From: an uncultured bacterium
GTDB lineage: Bacteria; Patescibacteriota; Minisyncoccia; Phycocordibacterales; CAIZIN01
NCBI GenBank assembly: GCA_903933085.1
Contig: CAIZIN010000019.1
Span: forward strand, 1 to 10,100
DNA: 10,100 bases
Reading direction: 5' to 3'
Positions 1 to 5,337 of this stretch are shown here, piece by piece. Below the pieces are notes generated by a model. The model ran no database searches, had not been told where the DNA came from, and saw nothing but the letters and a program-made list of their open reading frames with translations. The position numbers and the translations under genes were made by a program. Position 1 is the stretch's first letter; each line of letters opens with the position of its first letter.

Positions 1-54
1 GGTATCTTCATTTTTGAGACCCTCTCGGTTCTCAACGACTTCGTCTGCCTTCAT
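1..54 (-). CDS. N-terminus of unknown protein, cut by left edge
   Basis: Reading the minus strand from an ATG at 54 gives 18 open codons, MKADEVVENREGLKNEDT, running off the window. The peptide is highly charged, as expected for a real soluble N-terminus, and an in-frame stop (TAA) lies just upstream of the ATG. A possible -10 hexamer, TACAGT at 62-67, ends 7 bases before the ATG, which would make a leaderless start like those of other genes in this window. An AAAGGTG lies about 14 bases upstream, rather far for a Shine-Dalgarno. Too little is present to name a family. The small inverted repeat at 14-19/30-35 falls inside the reading frame and is probably incidental. Confidence 0.5.
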   Translation of the reverse strand, partial: MKADEVVENREGLKNEDT

Positions 55-120
55 TACATGAACTGTACACCTTTTGGATAAAATTTTCGTAAACTCAATT
101 TTATCTCAAAAGCTTTTTCA

Positions 121-230
121 ATTGGGCCTCAGCCCAATCTCAACCTCCACGGGGAAAACTAGAGTTTTCCCCGACCCCCTTTCTACTCTCCGCATTCATC
201 CCCATAGCAGAGCTACGGGGAATTCTGCGG
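121..230. repeat. Cluster of three hairpins, REP/IS200-like element candidate
   Basis: Three inverted repeats lie back to back in a GC-richer patch of otherwise AT-rich intergenic DNA. The first, at 121-138, is a perfect 7-bp stem (ATTGGGC/GCCCAAT). The second, at 150-173, is a perfect 11-bp stem (150-160 with 163-173) closed by two bases. The third, at 190-230, has an outer CCGCA/TGCGG stem, a 5x5 internal loop and an inner stem (200-208 with 212-220) with a single A-C mismatch at 204/216. None is followed by a T-run on either strand, so they are not ordinary terminators. The CCCC-TAGC/GCTA-GGGG hairpin flanked by GAATTC-type sequence resembles the palindromic ends of IS200/IS605 or REP elements. 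No transposase lies in the window, so it would be a non-autonomous or decayed copy. A structured small RNA is the alternative. Confidence 0.5.
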
Positions 231-318
231 TTCGATTAAAATTAAAAGTATTATTCTAACTACTTGAATAAATGAACTAGAATTACTTTCGATTTTTTGT
301 CTCCAGGTTTTTTTCATG

Positions 319-837
319 TTAATTGAATTTATATTGGCTAATAAAAAGTGAAGCAGCTTTTGGGGATTTTATAATTGTGATTTTATTCTGACCCGGCACT
401 TGAGCGAGGAATTTGTTGAGTGATATTGCTTCCCATTTATTCCAAATTGTCCTAAGAAATTTCAAACTAAATTTTTCTGGGGACCCTTCTAACTCAGGGC
501 GAGGATTTATTCGATGTTTCCACCATCTTTTAATATAGCGCAAAGAACACACGAGAGGGGAATAATCTAAATATATTATTTGGTCAGCTTTTTCAAATAA
601 AAAAGTCCGTGCTCCTTTTGTGATATACCCCTCGATAATCCATTTTGGGTTTTCACTCACCTCGACAAGTTTTTCAACAGTCTCTTCATCACCAATATAC
701 TCCCAACCCGGGTTCCACATAATAGAGTCCATAAAGATCACCGGCAATTTTGTTATATCAGATAGATTCCGAGCAAATGTGGATTTACCAGAAGCACTAA
801 CGCCTACAATTAGGATTTTTAAATTTTTTGAATTCAT
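319..837 (-). CDS. FlaR/adenylate-kinase-like P-loop kinase
   Basis: This 172-aa protein has a Walker A loop at residues 12-20 (GVSASGKST) right after the first beta strand. It is followed by the D-x-x-x-W-x-P-G-W signature at residues 37-45, typical of the 'DNA topology modulation protein FlaR' branch of adenylate-kinase-like NTPases. Other family features are the strand-turn 'WIIEGY' near residue 67, 'ADQIIYLDYS' near 84-93, and an Arg-rich lid followed by 'EKFSLKFLRTIW'. The length matches the family (about 170-180 aa). It is presumably a cytosolic nucleotide or small-molecule kinase; the substrate is not known for this branch. Its ATG overlaps the TGA of the upstream 50-codon ORF (ATGA), and no Shine-Dalgarno is visible, so translation is probably coupled. 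No terminator follows before the hairpin cluster at 121-230. Confidence 0.8.
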   Translation of the reverse strand: MNSKNLKILIVGVSASGKSTFARNLSDITKLPVIFMDSIMWNPGWEYIGDEETVEKLVEVSENPKWIIEGYITKGARTFLFEKADQIIYLDYSPLVCSLRYIKRWWKHRINPRPELEGSPEKFSLKFLRTIWNKWEAISLNKFLAQVPGQNKITIIKSPKAASLFISQYKFN

Positions 838-986
838 AAATTCATCATGTCTGCTAATTGCTGTTCATAATTATTATATAGGTGATCGGCACCACCCATA
901 ACTTTTGTTTCAATTTTTTGTACACATAAAAGACCTACAAGCTTTTGATCATCTTTTGTGAGTATGTATCGAATTGATGTTTTCAT
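834..986 (-). CDS. Small 50-aa protein upstream of the FlaR-like kinase
   Basis: An intact ORF runs from ATG at 986 to TGA at 834-836, and its stop overlaps the start of the P-loop kinase gene by four bases (ATGA). The product begins MKTSIRYILTKDDQKLVG and ends EQQLADMMNL. It is soluble, mildly charged, has one Cys, and has no membrane segment or recognised domain. The case for a real gene is the promoter: TGTTATAAT (-10 at 993-998 with extended TG) ends exactly six bases before the ATG, the same geometry as at neighbouring genes, so the first ATG of the transcript is this one. The kinase would then be translated only by coupling to it. It could be a regulator or partner of the kinase, or a leader peptide; the sequence does not decide. 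Confidence 0.65.
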   Translation of the reverse strand: MKTSIRYILTKDDQKLVGLLCVQKIETKVMGGADHLYNNYEQQLADMMNL

Positions 987-992
987 GTGAAT

Positions 993-1001
993 ATTATAAC
1001 A
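993..1001 (-). promoter_or_regulatory. Extended -10 promoter for the 50-aa ORF
   Basis: The minus strand reads TG-T-TATAAT, a perfect extended -10, followed by six bases and the ATG at 986. Transcription should start at or next to the A of that ATG. No convincing -35 is seen 17 bases upstream, as is usual for extended -10 promoters. Confidence 0.7.
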
Positions 1002-1035
1002 AAAAACTGAATGTTTGAGGTATAAAAATTTATTA

Positions 1036-1063
1036 TTTACAATCTCTATGGATGTGGTATTCT
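1036..1063 (+). promoter_or_regulatory. Promoter for the 1168-1833 gene
   Basis: TTTACA at 1036-1041, a 16-base spacer, and TATTCT at 1058-1063 form a reasonable sigma-70-type promoter. Transcription would begin near 1070, giving a leader of about 98 bases before the preferred ATG at 1168. It diverges from the promoter of the minus-strand 50-aa ORF. Confidence 0.5.
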
Positions 1064-1093
1064 TTCGGTGGAGCGTTCAATTCTGAATGCACT

Positions 1094-1113
1094 TACGGGC
1101 CCCAAAGCCCGTA
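1094..1113 (+). other. GC-rich leader hairpin
   Basis: A perfect 7-bp inverted repeat (TACGGGC/GCCCGTA) with a CCCAAA loop sits in the predicted 5' leader of the 1168-1833 gene. No T-run follows, so it is not a terminator on its own. The rest of the leader (about 1080-1150) is also GC-richer than the surroundings. It could be a regulatory leader structure or simply a stabilising stem. Confidence 0.45.
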
Positions 1114-1167
1114 TCGCACAAACACTCTGCTACGGTACGCCGGAAACAGAACAAACAAAATAATAAA

Positions 1168-1833
1168 ATGCAACTGACCAATGTAGACGTTTCCCCAATT
1201 TTGGTACGCCAAAATCCAATTACCACCGCTGAATGGGTGGATTTAATTAAATTTGAGGCAGAGAAAGTTAGACCTCTTTTGAATAAATTAACATTAAGTA
1301 CTCTGCGAACAACCGGTATCCTTTGGGATGATTATAGCGGAACGCACTCCTTGAATGAGAAGATGAAAAAATATGAAGTCCTGTTTATTGGTGCTGGTCC
1401 AGACTTCCAAGCTATCTTTCCACCAGAGGATGAGCGTGTGTCTTCAAATGAATTTAGTTATTTGGCTGAAGATACTAGTAGGGAAAGACCTATCTATGTA
1501 GTCCAGAAACTCTGGGCACTCACTCGAGCTTTTGAGTGGGTGACTATAGAGGTTCGAAGTGAGCTTTCCTATATTGAAGATCCTCCCCATATCAATAGGT
1601 TTTGCACACCGAAGGAAGTTGAAGTAAAACCTGCCTGCCTTGATGGTTCCTTTTGGGAATTCACCGGTCTGACTCCAAAGAAGTTTTTCTATCGATTTTT
1701 GGATTCAATCGAATGTGTATTACGGAAGCGAGAAGAATTTTGGCGCGAATTGGCCCAATTTGGAATTGCCTTGAAACATAGCAAATCCCAACTTAGTTTG
1801 ATTCCTGGTGGAGCTTATGATCATTTTGAATAG
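1168..1833 (+). CDS. Hypothetical 221-aa protein
   Basis: I do not recognise this family. The protein begins MQLTNVDVSPILVRQNPITT and is soluble and mixed alpha/beta in character. Visible features are 'YEVLFIGAGPDFQAIFPPEDE' in the first half and 'SFWEFTGLTPKKFFYRFLDS' near the end, with many Trp, Phe and Tyr. No signal peptide or transmembrane segment is seen. The frame stays open upstream to an ATG at 1087. That 27-residue extension is basic and lies in the GC-rich hairpin region, so I prefer the ATG at 1168, preceded by an A-rich stretch without a Shine-Dalgarno. If the extension is real the protein has 248 residues. Base composition looks GC-richer than in neighbouring genes, a weak hint of different origin. 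The gene forms its own unit, with a promoter at 1036-1063 and a strong terminator at 1847-1876. Confidence 0.75.
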   Translation: MQLTNVDVSPILVRQNPITTAEWVDLIKFEAEKVRPLLNKLTLSTLRTTGILWDDYSGTHSLNEKMKKYEVLFIGAGPDFQAIFPPEDERVSSNEFSYLAEDTSRERPIYVVQKLWALTRAFEWVTIEVRSELSYIEDPPHINRFCTPKEVEVKPACLDGSFWEFTGLTPKKFFYRFLDSIECVLRKREEFWRELAQFGIALKHSKSQLSLIPGGAYDHFE

Positions 1834-1846
1834 TGTATTTAAACCC

Positions 1847-1876
1847 AACACTCTAGCTAAAGCGGGGTGTTTTTTT
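1847..1876 (+). terminator. Rho-independent terminator after the 1168-1833 gene
   Basis: AACACTCT at 1847-1854 pairs with GGGGTGTT at 1864-1871, and the stem is extended inward by GCT/AGC after one bulged A. It runs directly into a T-run ending at 1876. It starts 13 bases after the TAG stop codon. Confidence 0.85.
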
Positions 1877-1888
1877 ATATAGATTTAA

Positions 1889-1916
1889 TTTACTACCCAC
1901 TAAAATTATGTATAAT
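1889..1916 (+). promoter_or_regulatory. Promoter for the YjdM-like gene
   Basis: TTTACT at 1889-1894, a 16-base spacer and a consensus TATAAT at 1911-1916. The hexamer ends six bases before the ATG at 1923, so the transcript should be leaderless. The ATG at 1908 overlaps the promoter and cannot be the start. Confidence 0.7.
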
Positions 1917-1922
1917 ACAAAA

Positions 1923-2159
1923 ATGAATACAGATGAAAATGAAGAGATTGTTATAAAGGATGCTTTTGGTAATATTCTTGCAAACGGTGATAGCGTGATG
2001 GTTGTAAAAGATTTAAAAGTTAAGGGAACTTCTGCTACCTTAAAGAAGGGAACTAAGATTAAAAATATTCATTTGACTGATGATGAAGAATTGATTGAAT
2101 GTAATGCCGACGGAATGAAGGGCTTGGTGCTTCGAGTAGAGTTTTTGAAAAAGGCGTAG
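1923..2159 (+). CDS. YjdM/PhnA C-terminal domain protein without zinc ribbon
   Basis: This 78-aa protein matches the C-terminal (PhnA, PF03831-type) domain of YjdM: 'IVIKDAFGNILANGDSVMVV', 'KDLKVKGTSATLKKGTKIKNI', then an acidic loop, an Asp-Gly 'NADGMKGLVL', and 'VEFLKKA' at the end. Full-length YjdM is about 110 aa and starts with a four-Cys zinc ribbon; here that part is absent and replaced by a short acidic head (MNTDENEE). Despite the name, a role in phosphonate use is not established for the family. The start at 1923 is chosen because a TATAAT occupies 1911-1916. The gene is monocistronic and closed by the strong hairpin at 2170-2213. Confidence 0.85.
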   Translation: MNTDENEEIVIKDAFGNILANGDSVMVVKDLKVKGTSATLKKGTKIKNIHLTDDEELIECNADGMKGLVLRVEFLKKA

Positions 2160-2169
2160 GTTAGGATTA

Positions 2170-2213
2170 AAAAACCGAACACTTTCTGCGATAGCAGAAA
2201 GTGTTCGGTTTTT
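2170..2213. terminator. Bidirectional terminator between convergent genes
   Basis: A perfect 20-bp stem (2170-2189 with 2194-2213) with a GATA loop, bounded by an A-run on the left and a T-run on the right, lies between the ends of the plus-strand YjdM-like gene and the minus-strand cyclophilin. It can terminate transcription from both sides. Confidence 0.92.
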
Positions 2214-2228
2214 GTGTGTGGTGCTTGA

Positions 2229-2915
2229 TTATTTAATTGTAATCGACTTGATTAATACTGCTTCTACTGGTCGATCACCTGGAGCTGTTTTAACATTGTT
2301 TATTGCTGTCACTATATCCATACCCTCTGTGACATTTCCGAAAACAGTGTGCTTTGTGTTTAGGAAAGAGTTGTCTGCGACGTTGATGAAGAACTGACTT
2401 CCATTTGTGTTTGGGCCTGCATTTGCCATCGCAAGGCTTCCAATTCCATTGTTGTTAGTTTGGGTAATTTCATCAGCAAATTGATACCCAGGACCTCCTG
2501 TGCCCCAACGAGCCATAGAAGAATCATCCTTACTCAATGGATCACCTCCTTGGTTCATAAAGCCCTTAATTACTCGGTGGAATTTTGTACCGTCATAGAA
2601 ACCGCTTTGAGCCAGCTTTACAAAGTTGGCTACAGTATTTGGTGTGGTATCTGGACTAAGTTTTATAGTTATGTCTCCCAAACTTGTGTGTAAAATTGCG
2701 TTCATAGATTTTTCTTGCCCTCCCAAGTTTTCAGCAGAAAGGTTGGAGGGATTATTATTAATTTTCTGCTCAGATGTGCTTGCAGCACTATCATTGGTAA
2801 CATTATCTTTCATATTTTGCAATGTAAGTTTTTCTTGGTTATTACTTTTAGTAAAATACCAAATTCCTGATGCTAATAATAAAATGATAATAATTGATAT
2901 AATAATATTTTTCAT
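2229..2915 (-). CDS. Membrane-anchored cyclophilin-type peptidyl-prolyl isomerase
   Basis: The protein catalyses cis/trans isomerisation of Xaa-Pro bonds. Residues 4-20 form a single hydrophobic helix after MKN, a signal anchor with no Cys lipobox, so the enzyme should sit outside the cytoplasmic membrane. Residues 22-70 are a polar Asn/Ser/Gln linker. Residues 72-228 are a full cyclophilin domain with 'FHRVIKGFMNQGGD' (catalytic Arg114), 'LAMANAGPNTNGSQFFI' (163-177) and 'FLNTKHTVFGNV' (184-195). The residue equivalent to Trp121 of human cyclophilin A is Phe184, as in E. coli cyclophilins, which bind cyclosporin poorly. It is monocistronic: TACAAT at 2922-2927 ends six bases before the ATG, predicting a leaderless mRNA, and the convergent terminator lies 16 bases after the stop. 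It probably helps fold secreted proteins (inference). Confidence 0.93.
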   Translation of the reverse strand: MKNIIISIIIILLLASGIWYFTKSNNQEKLTLQNMKDNVTNDSAASTSEQKINNNPSNLSAENLGGQEKSMNAILHTSLGDITIKLSPDTTPNTVANFVKLAQSGFYDGTKFHRVIKGFMNQGGDPLSKDDSSMARWGTGGPGYQFADEITQTNNNGIGSLAMANAGPNTNGSQFFINVADNSFLNTKHTVFGNVTEGMDIVTAINNVKTAPGDRPVEAVLIKSITIK

Positions 2916-2921
2916 GTAGTT

Positions 2922-2927
2922 ATTGTA
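2922..2927 (-). promoter_or_regulatory. -10 box of the cyclophilin gene
   Basis: TACAAT on the minus strand, five of six consensus bases, ends six bases before the ATG at 2915. There is no extended TG and only a poor -35, so this is a weaker call than the others. Confidence 0.5.
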
Positions 2928-2957
2928 ATGTAAGAGTACTAAAATTGGAAGAGTGAA

Positions 2958-2989
2958 ATACAGTTTTCCGCTATGGCATAAAACTGTAT
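2958..2989. repeat. Perfect 10-bp inverted repeat, intergenic
   Basis: ATACAGTTTT (2958-2967) and AAAACTGTAT (2980-2989) form a 10-bp stem around a 12-base loop. It lies in the 156-bp spacer between the methyltransferase stop and the cyclophilin promoter. No T-run follows on the minus strand, so it is a weak terminator at best. It could be an operator just upstream of the cyclophilin promoter. Confidence 0.5.
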
Positions 2990-3035
2990 CAATGATAGGA
3001 ATTAGGTTTTTGGAGATATATATATTATCGATAAT

Positions 3036-3057
3036 CTAGATCTTTTCCGAAGATTAG
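3036..3057. repeat. Hairpin with one bulge, after methyltransferase gene
   Basis: CTA-(G)-ATCTT at 3036-3044 pairs with AAGATTAG at 3050-3057, giving eight base pairs with a bulged G3039 and a five-base loop. A 12-base palindrome (ATTATCGATAAT, 3024-3035) abuts it. It sits 15 bases beyond the methyltransferase stop codon and may act as a 3' end structure, though the usual T-run is missing. Confidence 0.4.
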
Positions 3058-3071
3058 GTCTTGATAGTTGT

Positions 3072-3683
3072 TCAAATATTTTTTACAGCCACGCCTTTAT
3101 AAAGATAATACAATGGTTTATATTTCTCTCCTGAATTTTTCATACTGATAATTTCAAAACCCGCATTAGTAATGAGTTCATCAATTTTTCTATCCATATG
3201 ACATCCTCCTGTAAAAGGTTTTGTGATTGGTGTAAATATTTTTTGTAAGTTTTCTATAGCTTTTTTTGGCGATGCACCGTGTTCAATAAACATAAATTTT
3301 CCACCAGGTTTTAAGACCCTCAGCATTTCTTTTAAGGCTAATTTTGGATCTGGAATAGTGCACATACTCCAAGTAGAAGTAATAGTGTCGACACTATCGT
3401 TGGGGAGGGGTATGTTTTCAGCGGATGCTTTTATGTGTTCAATAGGGAAGTTGGCTTCTTTAATTCTTTCATTTGCAATTTTATATAATTCAGAAGAAGG
3501 ATCAAGACCATAAAGTTTTGAAATATTTTTATAAAAAGGAATATTTAAACCTGATCCAAAACCTACCTCAAGCACTACGCCCGAAGCATTTTCTACTACT
3601 GCAGACCTTTCTTTTCCAAAATTTTTATCACTCATGTCATAGTTGACGAGTTTTGGTAGGATGTATTTATTGTAAAAATTCAT
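3072..3683 (-). CDS. METTL7-like class I SAM methyltransferase
   Basis: This 203-aa protein has the complete Rossmann methyltransferase core. Motif I is 'VLEVGFGSGLN' (37-47), followed by the acidic end of beta 2 'YGLDPSSE' (D61), then 'HIKASAENIPLPNDSVDTI' (83-101), the motif 'TSTWSMCTIPDPKLALKEM' (102-120) and 'LRVLKPGGKFMFIEHG' (121-136). The 'CTIPD' stretch, 'EHG' and the later 'GGCHMDRK' resemble the UbiE-related METTL7/TMT1 group, whose members methylate thiols or lipids. The actual substrate here is unknown. There is no clear membrane helix. A perfect extended -10 (3692-3700) ends eight bases before the ATG, so the mRNA has almost no leader. It is transcribed divergently from the CrtI-like oxidoreductase, 109 bp apart, which may mean joint control or a shared pathway (inference). 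Confidence 0.85.
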   Translation of the reverse strand: MNFYNKYILPKLVNYDMSDKNFGKERSAVVENASGVVLEVGFGSGLNIPFYKNISKLYGLDPSSELYKIANERIKEANFPIEHIKASAENIPLPNDSVDTITSTWSMCTIPDPKLALKEMLRVLKPGGKFMFIEHGASPKKAIENLQKIFTPITKPFTGGCHMDRKIDELITNAGFEIISMKNSGEKYKPLYYLYKGVAVKNI

Positions 3684-3691
3684 ATGTATAT

Positions 3692-3700
3692 ATTATAACA
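3692..3700 (-). promoter_or_regulatory. Extended -10 promoter of the methyltransferase
   Basis: TG-T-TATAAT on the minus strand ends eight bases before the ATG at 3683, predicting a leader of 0-2 bases. The same nine bases and the same spacing occur in front of the histidine phosphatase gene (8242-8250). Confidence 0.7.
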
Positions 3701-3771
3701 TTAAACGACGCTAGATCTTTACTGTATGTTGAAAAACTAATTTGATAAAAACTCGCACATATTTTTTTGCA

Positions 3772-3780
3772 TGGTAAAAT
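3772..3780 (+). promoter_or_regulatory. Extended -10 promoter of the CrtI-like gene
   Basis: TG-G-TAAAAT ends 12 bases before the ATG at 3793. This leaves a leader of about six bases, preceded by or beginning near AAGG (3781-3784), the only Shine-Dalgarno-like sequence at a primary start in the window. No clear -35 is present. Confidence 0.55.
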
Positions 3781-3792
3781 AAGGCCAATAAT

Positions 3793-5280
3793 ATGAAAAA
3801 GAAACACATAATAATTATTGGTGCTGGACCTGGTGGGTTAACGTCTGCAATGCTTCTCGCGAGTAAGGGGTATGATGTCACAGTTTTTGAAAAAAAATCT
3901 CATATTGGAGGCAGAAACTCTGTACTTAAACTGGGTGATTTTAAATTTGAACTTGGTCCAACTTTTGTTATGTTGCCAGATGTTTTTAAAGAAACATTTG
4001 AGGAGGTTGGAAAAAAAATGGAAGATTATATCAACTTAATACGCCTTGATCCGATGTATCGATTAGGTTATTCAGATGGAAAAGATTTTTTTGTTCATTT
4101 TGATAAAGATAATTTAAAAAAAGAAATTGCTAGAGTATTTCCTGGGGAGTTAAAAGGATATGATAAATACATAACTTCCCAAAAACTTAAGTATGACCGA
4201 TTATATAAATGCCTAACTGTGCCTTATATGCATTGGTATAATTATCTAAGATTGAAACTTTTGAGAGCATTTTATGTAATGGATTTAGGTAAGTCTGTTC
4301 ACGGTGTCTTGTCAAAGTTTTTTAAGGATGAAGATTTTAAAATTGCCATGGCCTTTCAAGCGAAGTATCTTGGGATGTCTCCTTGGAAGTGTCCTGGGGC
4401 GTTTACAATCCTCTCTTACGTTGAACATGCTTTTGGTGTATATCATCCAGTGGGAGGAGTTTGTAAAATTTCGGAAGGTTTAGCAAAGGCTGCGACAGAA
4501 TCTGGTGCTGAGATAAAATTAAATACTCCCGTTAAGGAAGTAATTTTTGATGGAAAAAAAGCCATTGGTGTAGAGCTAGAAAATGGAGAAAGGATTGAGG
4601 CTGATTCTGTGATAATGAATGCAGACTTTGCTCAAGGTATTTCACATCTAATTCCTGAAGATAAGCGTCAAAAGTTTACAAATAAAAATCTAGAAAGTCG
4701 AGCCTATTCCTGTTCAACTTTTATGATTTATCTAGGGTTATCAAAAAAATATGATATTCCTCATCATAATATAGTTTTCAGTTCTAATTATAAAAGAAAC
4801 ACAGAAGAGATATATGAAAATTTAACTCTTTCAGAGGATCCGTCTTTCTATATTCAAAATGCTTCTATGACTGACACTTCATTGGCTCCAGAAGGAAAAT
4901 CTACTCTATATATACTTGTGCCAGCACCAAATCTAAATAGTAAAATTGATTGGGAGAAAGAAAAGCAGGGTTATAGAGATTTAATAATAAGTAAACTTGA
5001 GGAAAGAGCAGATCTTAAGGATATTCGAGAACATATTGAGGTAGAAAAAATAATAACTCCAAATGATTGGGAAAATGAATTTGATGTTTATAAGGGAGCT
5101 GTGTTTAATCTAGCTCACTCCTTGGATCAAATGCTTTACCTAAGACCTCATAATAGACTTGAGGGTTATTCAAATCTATATATTGTCGGAGGGGGAACAC
5201 ACCCCGGTAGTGGCCTACCAACAATTATTGAATCTGGAAGAATTAGTGCAAGATTGATTGATGGGGAGCTTAAAGAATAA
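3793..5280 (+). CDS. CrtI/phytoene-desaturase-family FAD oxidoreductase
   Basis: This 495-aa protein has the length and both end signatures of the CrtI/CrtN family. The N-terminal FAD-binding Rossmann motif is 'IIIIGAGPGGLTSAMLLASK' (6-25), with Glu33 for the ribose and 'IGGRNS' (38-43). The C-terminal signature is 'LYIVGGGTHPGSGLPTIIES' (462-481). Known relatives introduce or rearrange double bonds in isoprenoid chains such as phytoene, dehydrosqualene or retinol; the exact substrate cannot be read from the sequence. The protein is presumably soluble or peripheral on the membrane. No phytoene synthase, cyclase or isoprenoid gene is nearby, so the gene is an orphan here, next to a divergent methyltransferase. 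Its short leader carries AAGG eight bases before the ATG. A weak terminator follows at 5306-5334. Confidence 0.88.
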   Translation: MKKKHIIIIGAGPGGLTSAMLLASKGYDVTVFEKKSHIGGRNSVLKLGDFKFELGPTFVMLPDVFKETFEEVGKKMEDYINLIRLDPMYRLGYSDGKDFFVHFDKDNLKKEIARVFPGELKGYDKYITSQKLKYDRLYKCLTVPYMHWYNYLRLKLLRAFYVMDLGKSVHGVLSKFFKDEDFKIAMAFQAKYLGMSPWKCPGAFTILSYVEHAFGVYHPVGGVCKISEGLAKAATESGAEIKLNTPVKEVIFDGKKAIGVELENGERIEADSVIMNADFAQGISHLIPEDKRQKFTNKNLESRAYSCSTFMIYLGLSKKYDIPHHNIVFSSNYKRNTEEIYENLTLSEDPSFYIQNASMTDTSLAPEGKSTLYILVPAPNLNSKIDWEKEKQGYRDLIISKLEERADLKDIREHIEVEKIITPNDWENEFDVYKGAVFNLAHSLDQMLYLRPHNRLEGYSNLYIVGGGTHPGSGLPTIIESGRISARLIDGELKE

Positions 5281-5305
5281 GGGTTGAGATCAAGGCTTTT
5301 GTTGT

Positions 5306-5334
5306 CTACATTATTTAGAAGTAGGTTGTTTTTT
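5306..5334 (+). terminator. Weak terminator after the CrtI-like gene
   Basis: CTAC (5306-5309) and GTAG (5321-5324) form a short, partly mismatched stem, followed within four bases by a run of six T (5329-5334). It lies between convergent gene ends, where a terminator is expected, but the stem is short. Confidence 0.35.
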
Positions 5335-5337
5335 GTA

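Noticed and set aside
14..35. Inverted repeat TTGAGA/TCTCAA
   Set aside because: It lies inside the minus-strand N-terminal coding sequence at 1-54, and the stem is only six base pairs.
200..240. tRNA or tmRNA fragment, suggested by GGTTCGATT at 229-237
   Set aside because: No acceptor or T-stem pairs around it; the TGCGG before it pairs with the upstream CCGCA of the hairpin instead.
74..259. 61-codon plus-strand ORF across the hairpin cluster
   Set aside because: It runs through three perfect inverted repeats, has no promoter or ribosome site, and its composition follows the hairpins rather than a protein.
1908..1922. ATG at 1908 as start of the YjdM-like gene
   Set aside because: TATAAT at 1911-1916 overlaps these codons, and the ATG at 1923 lies exactly where transcription should begin.
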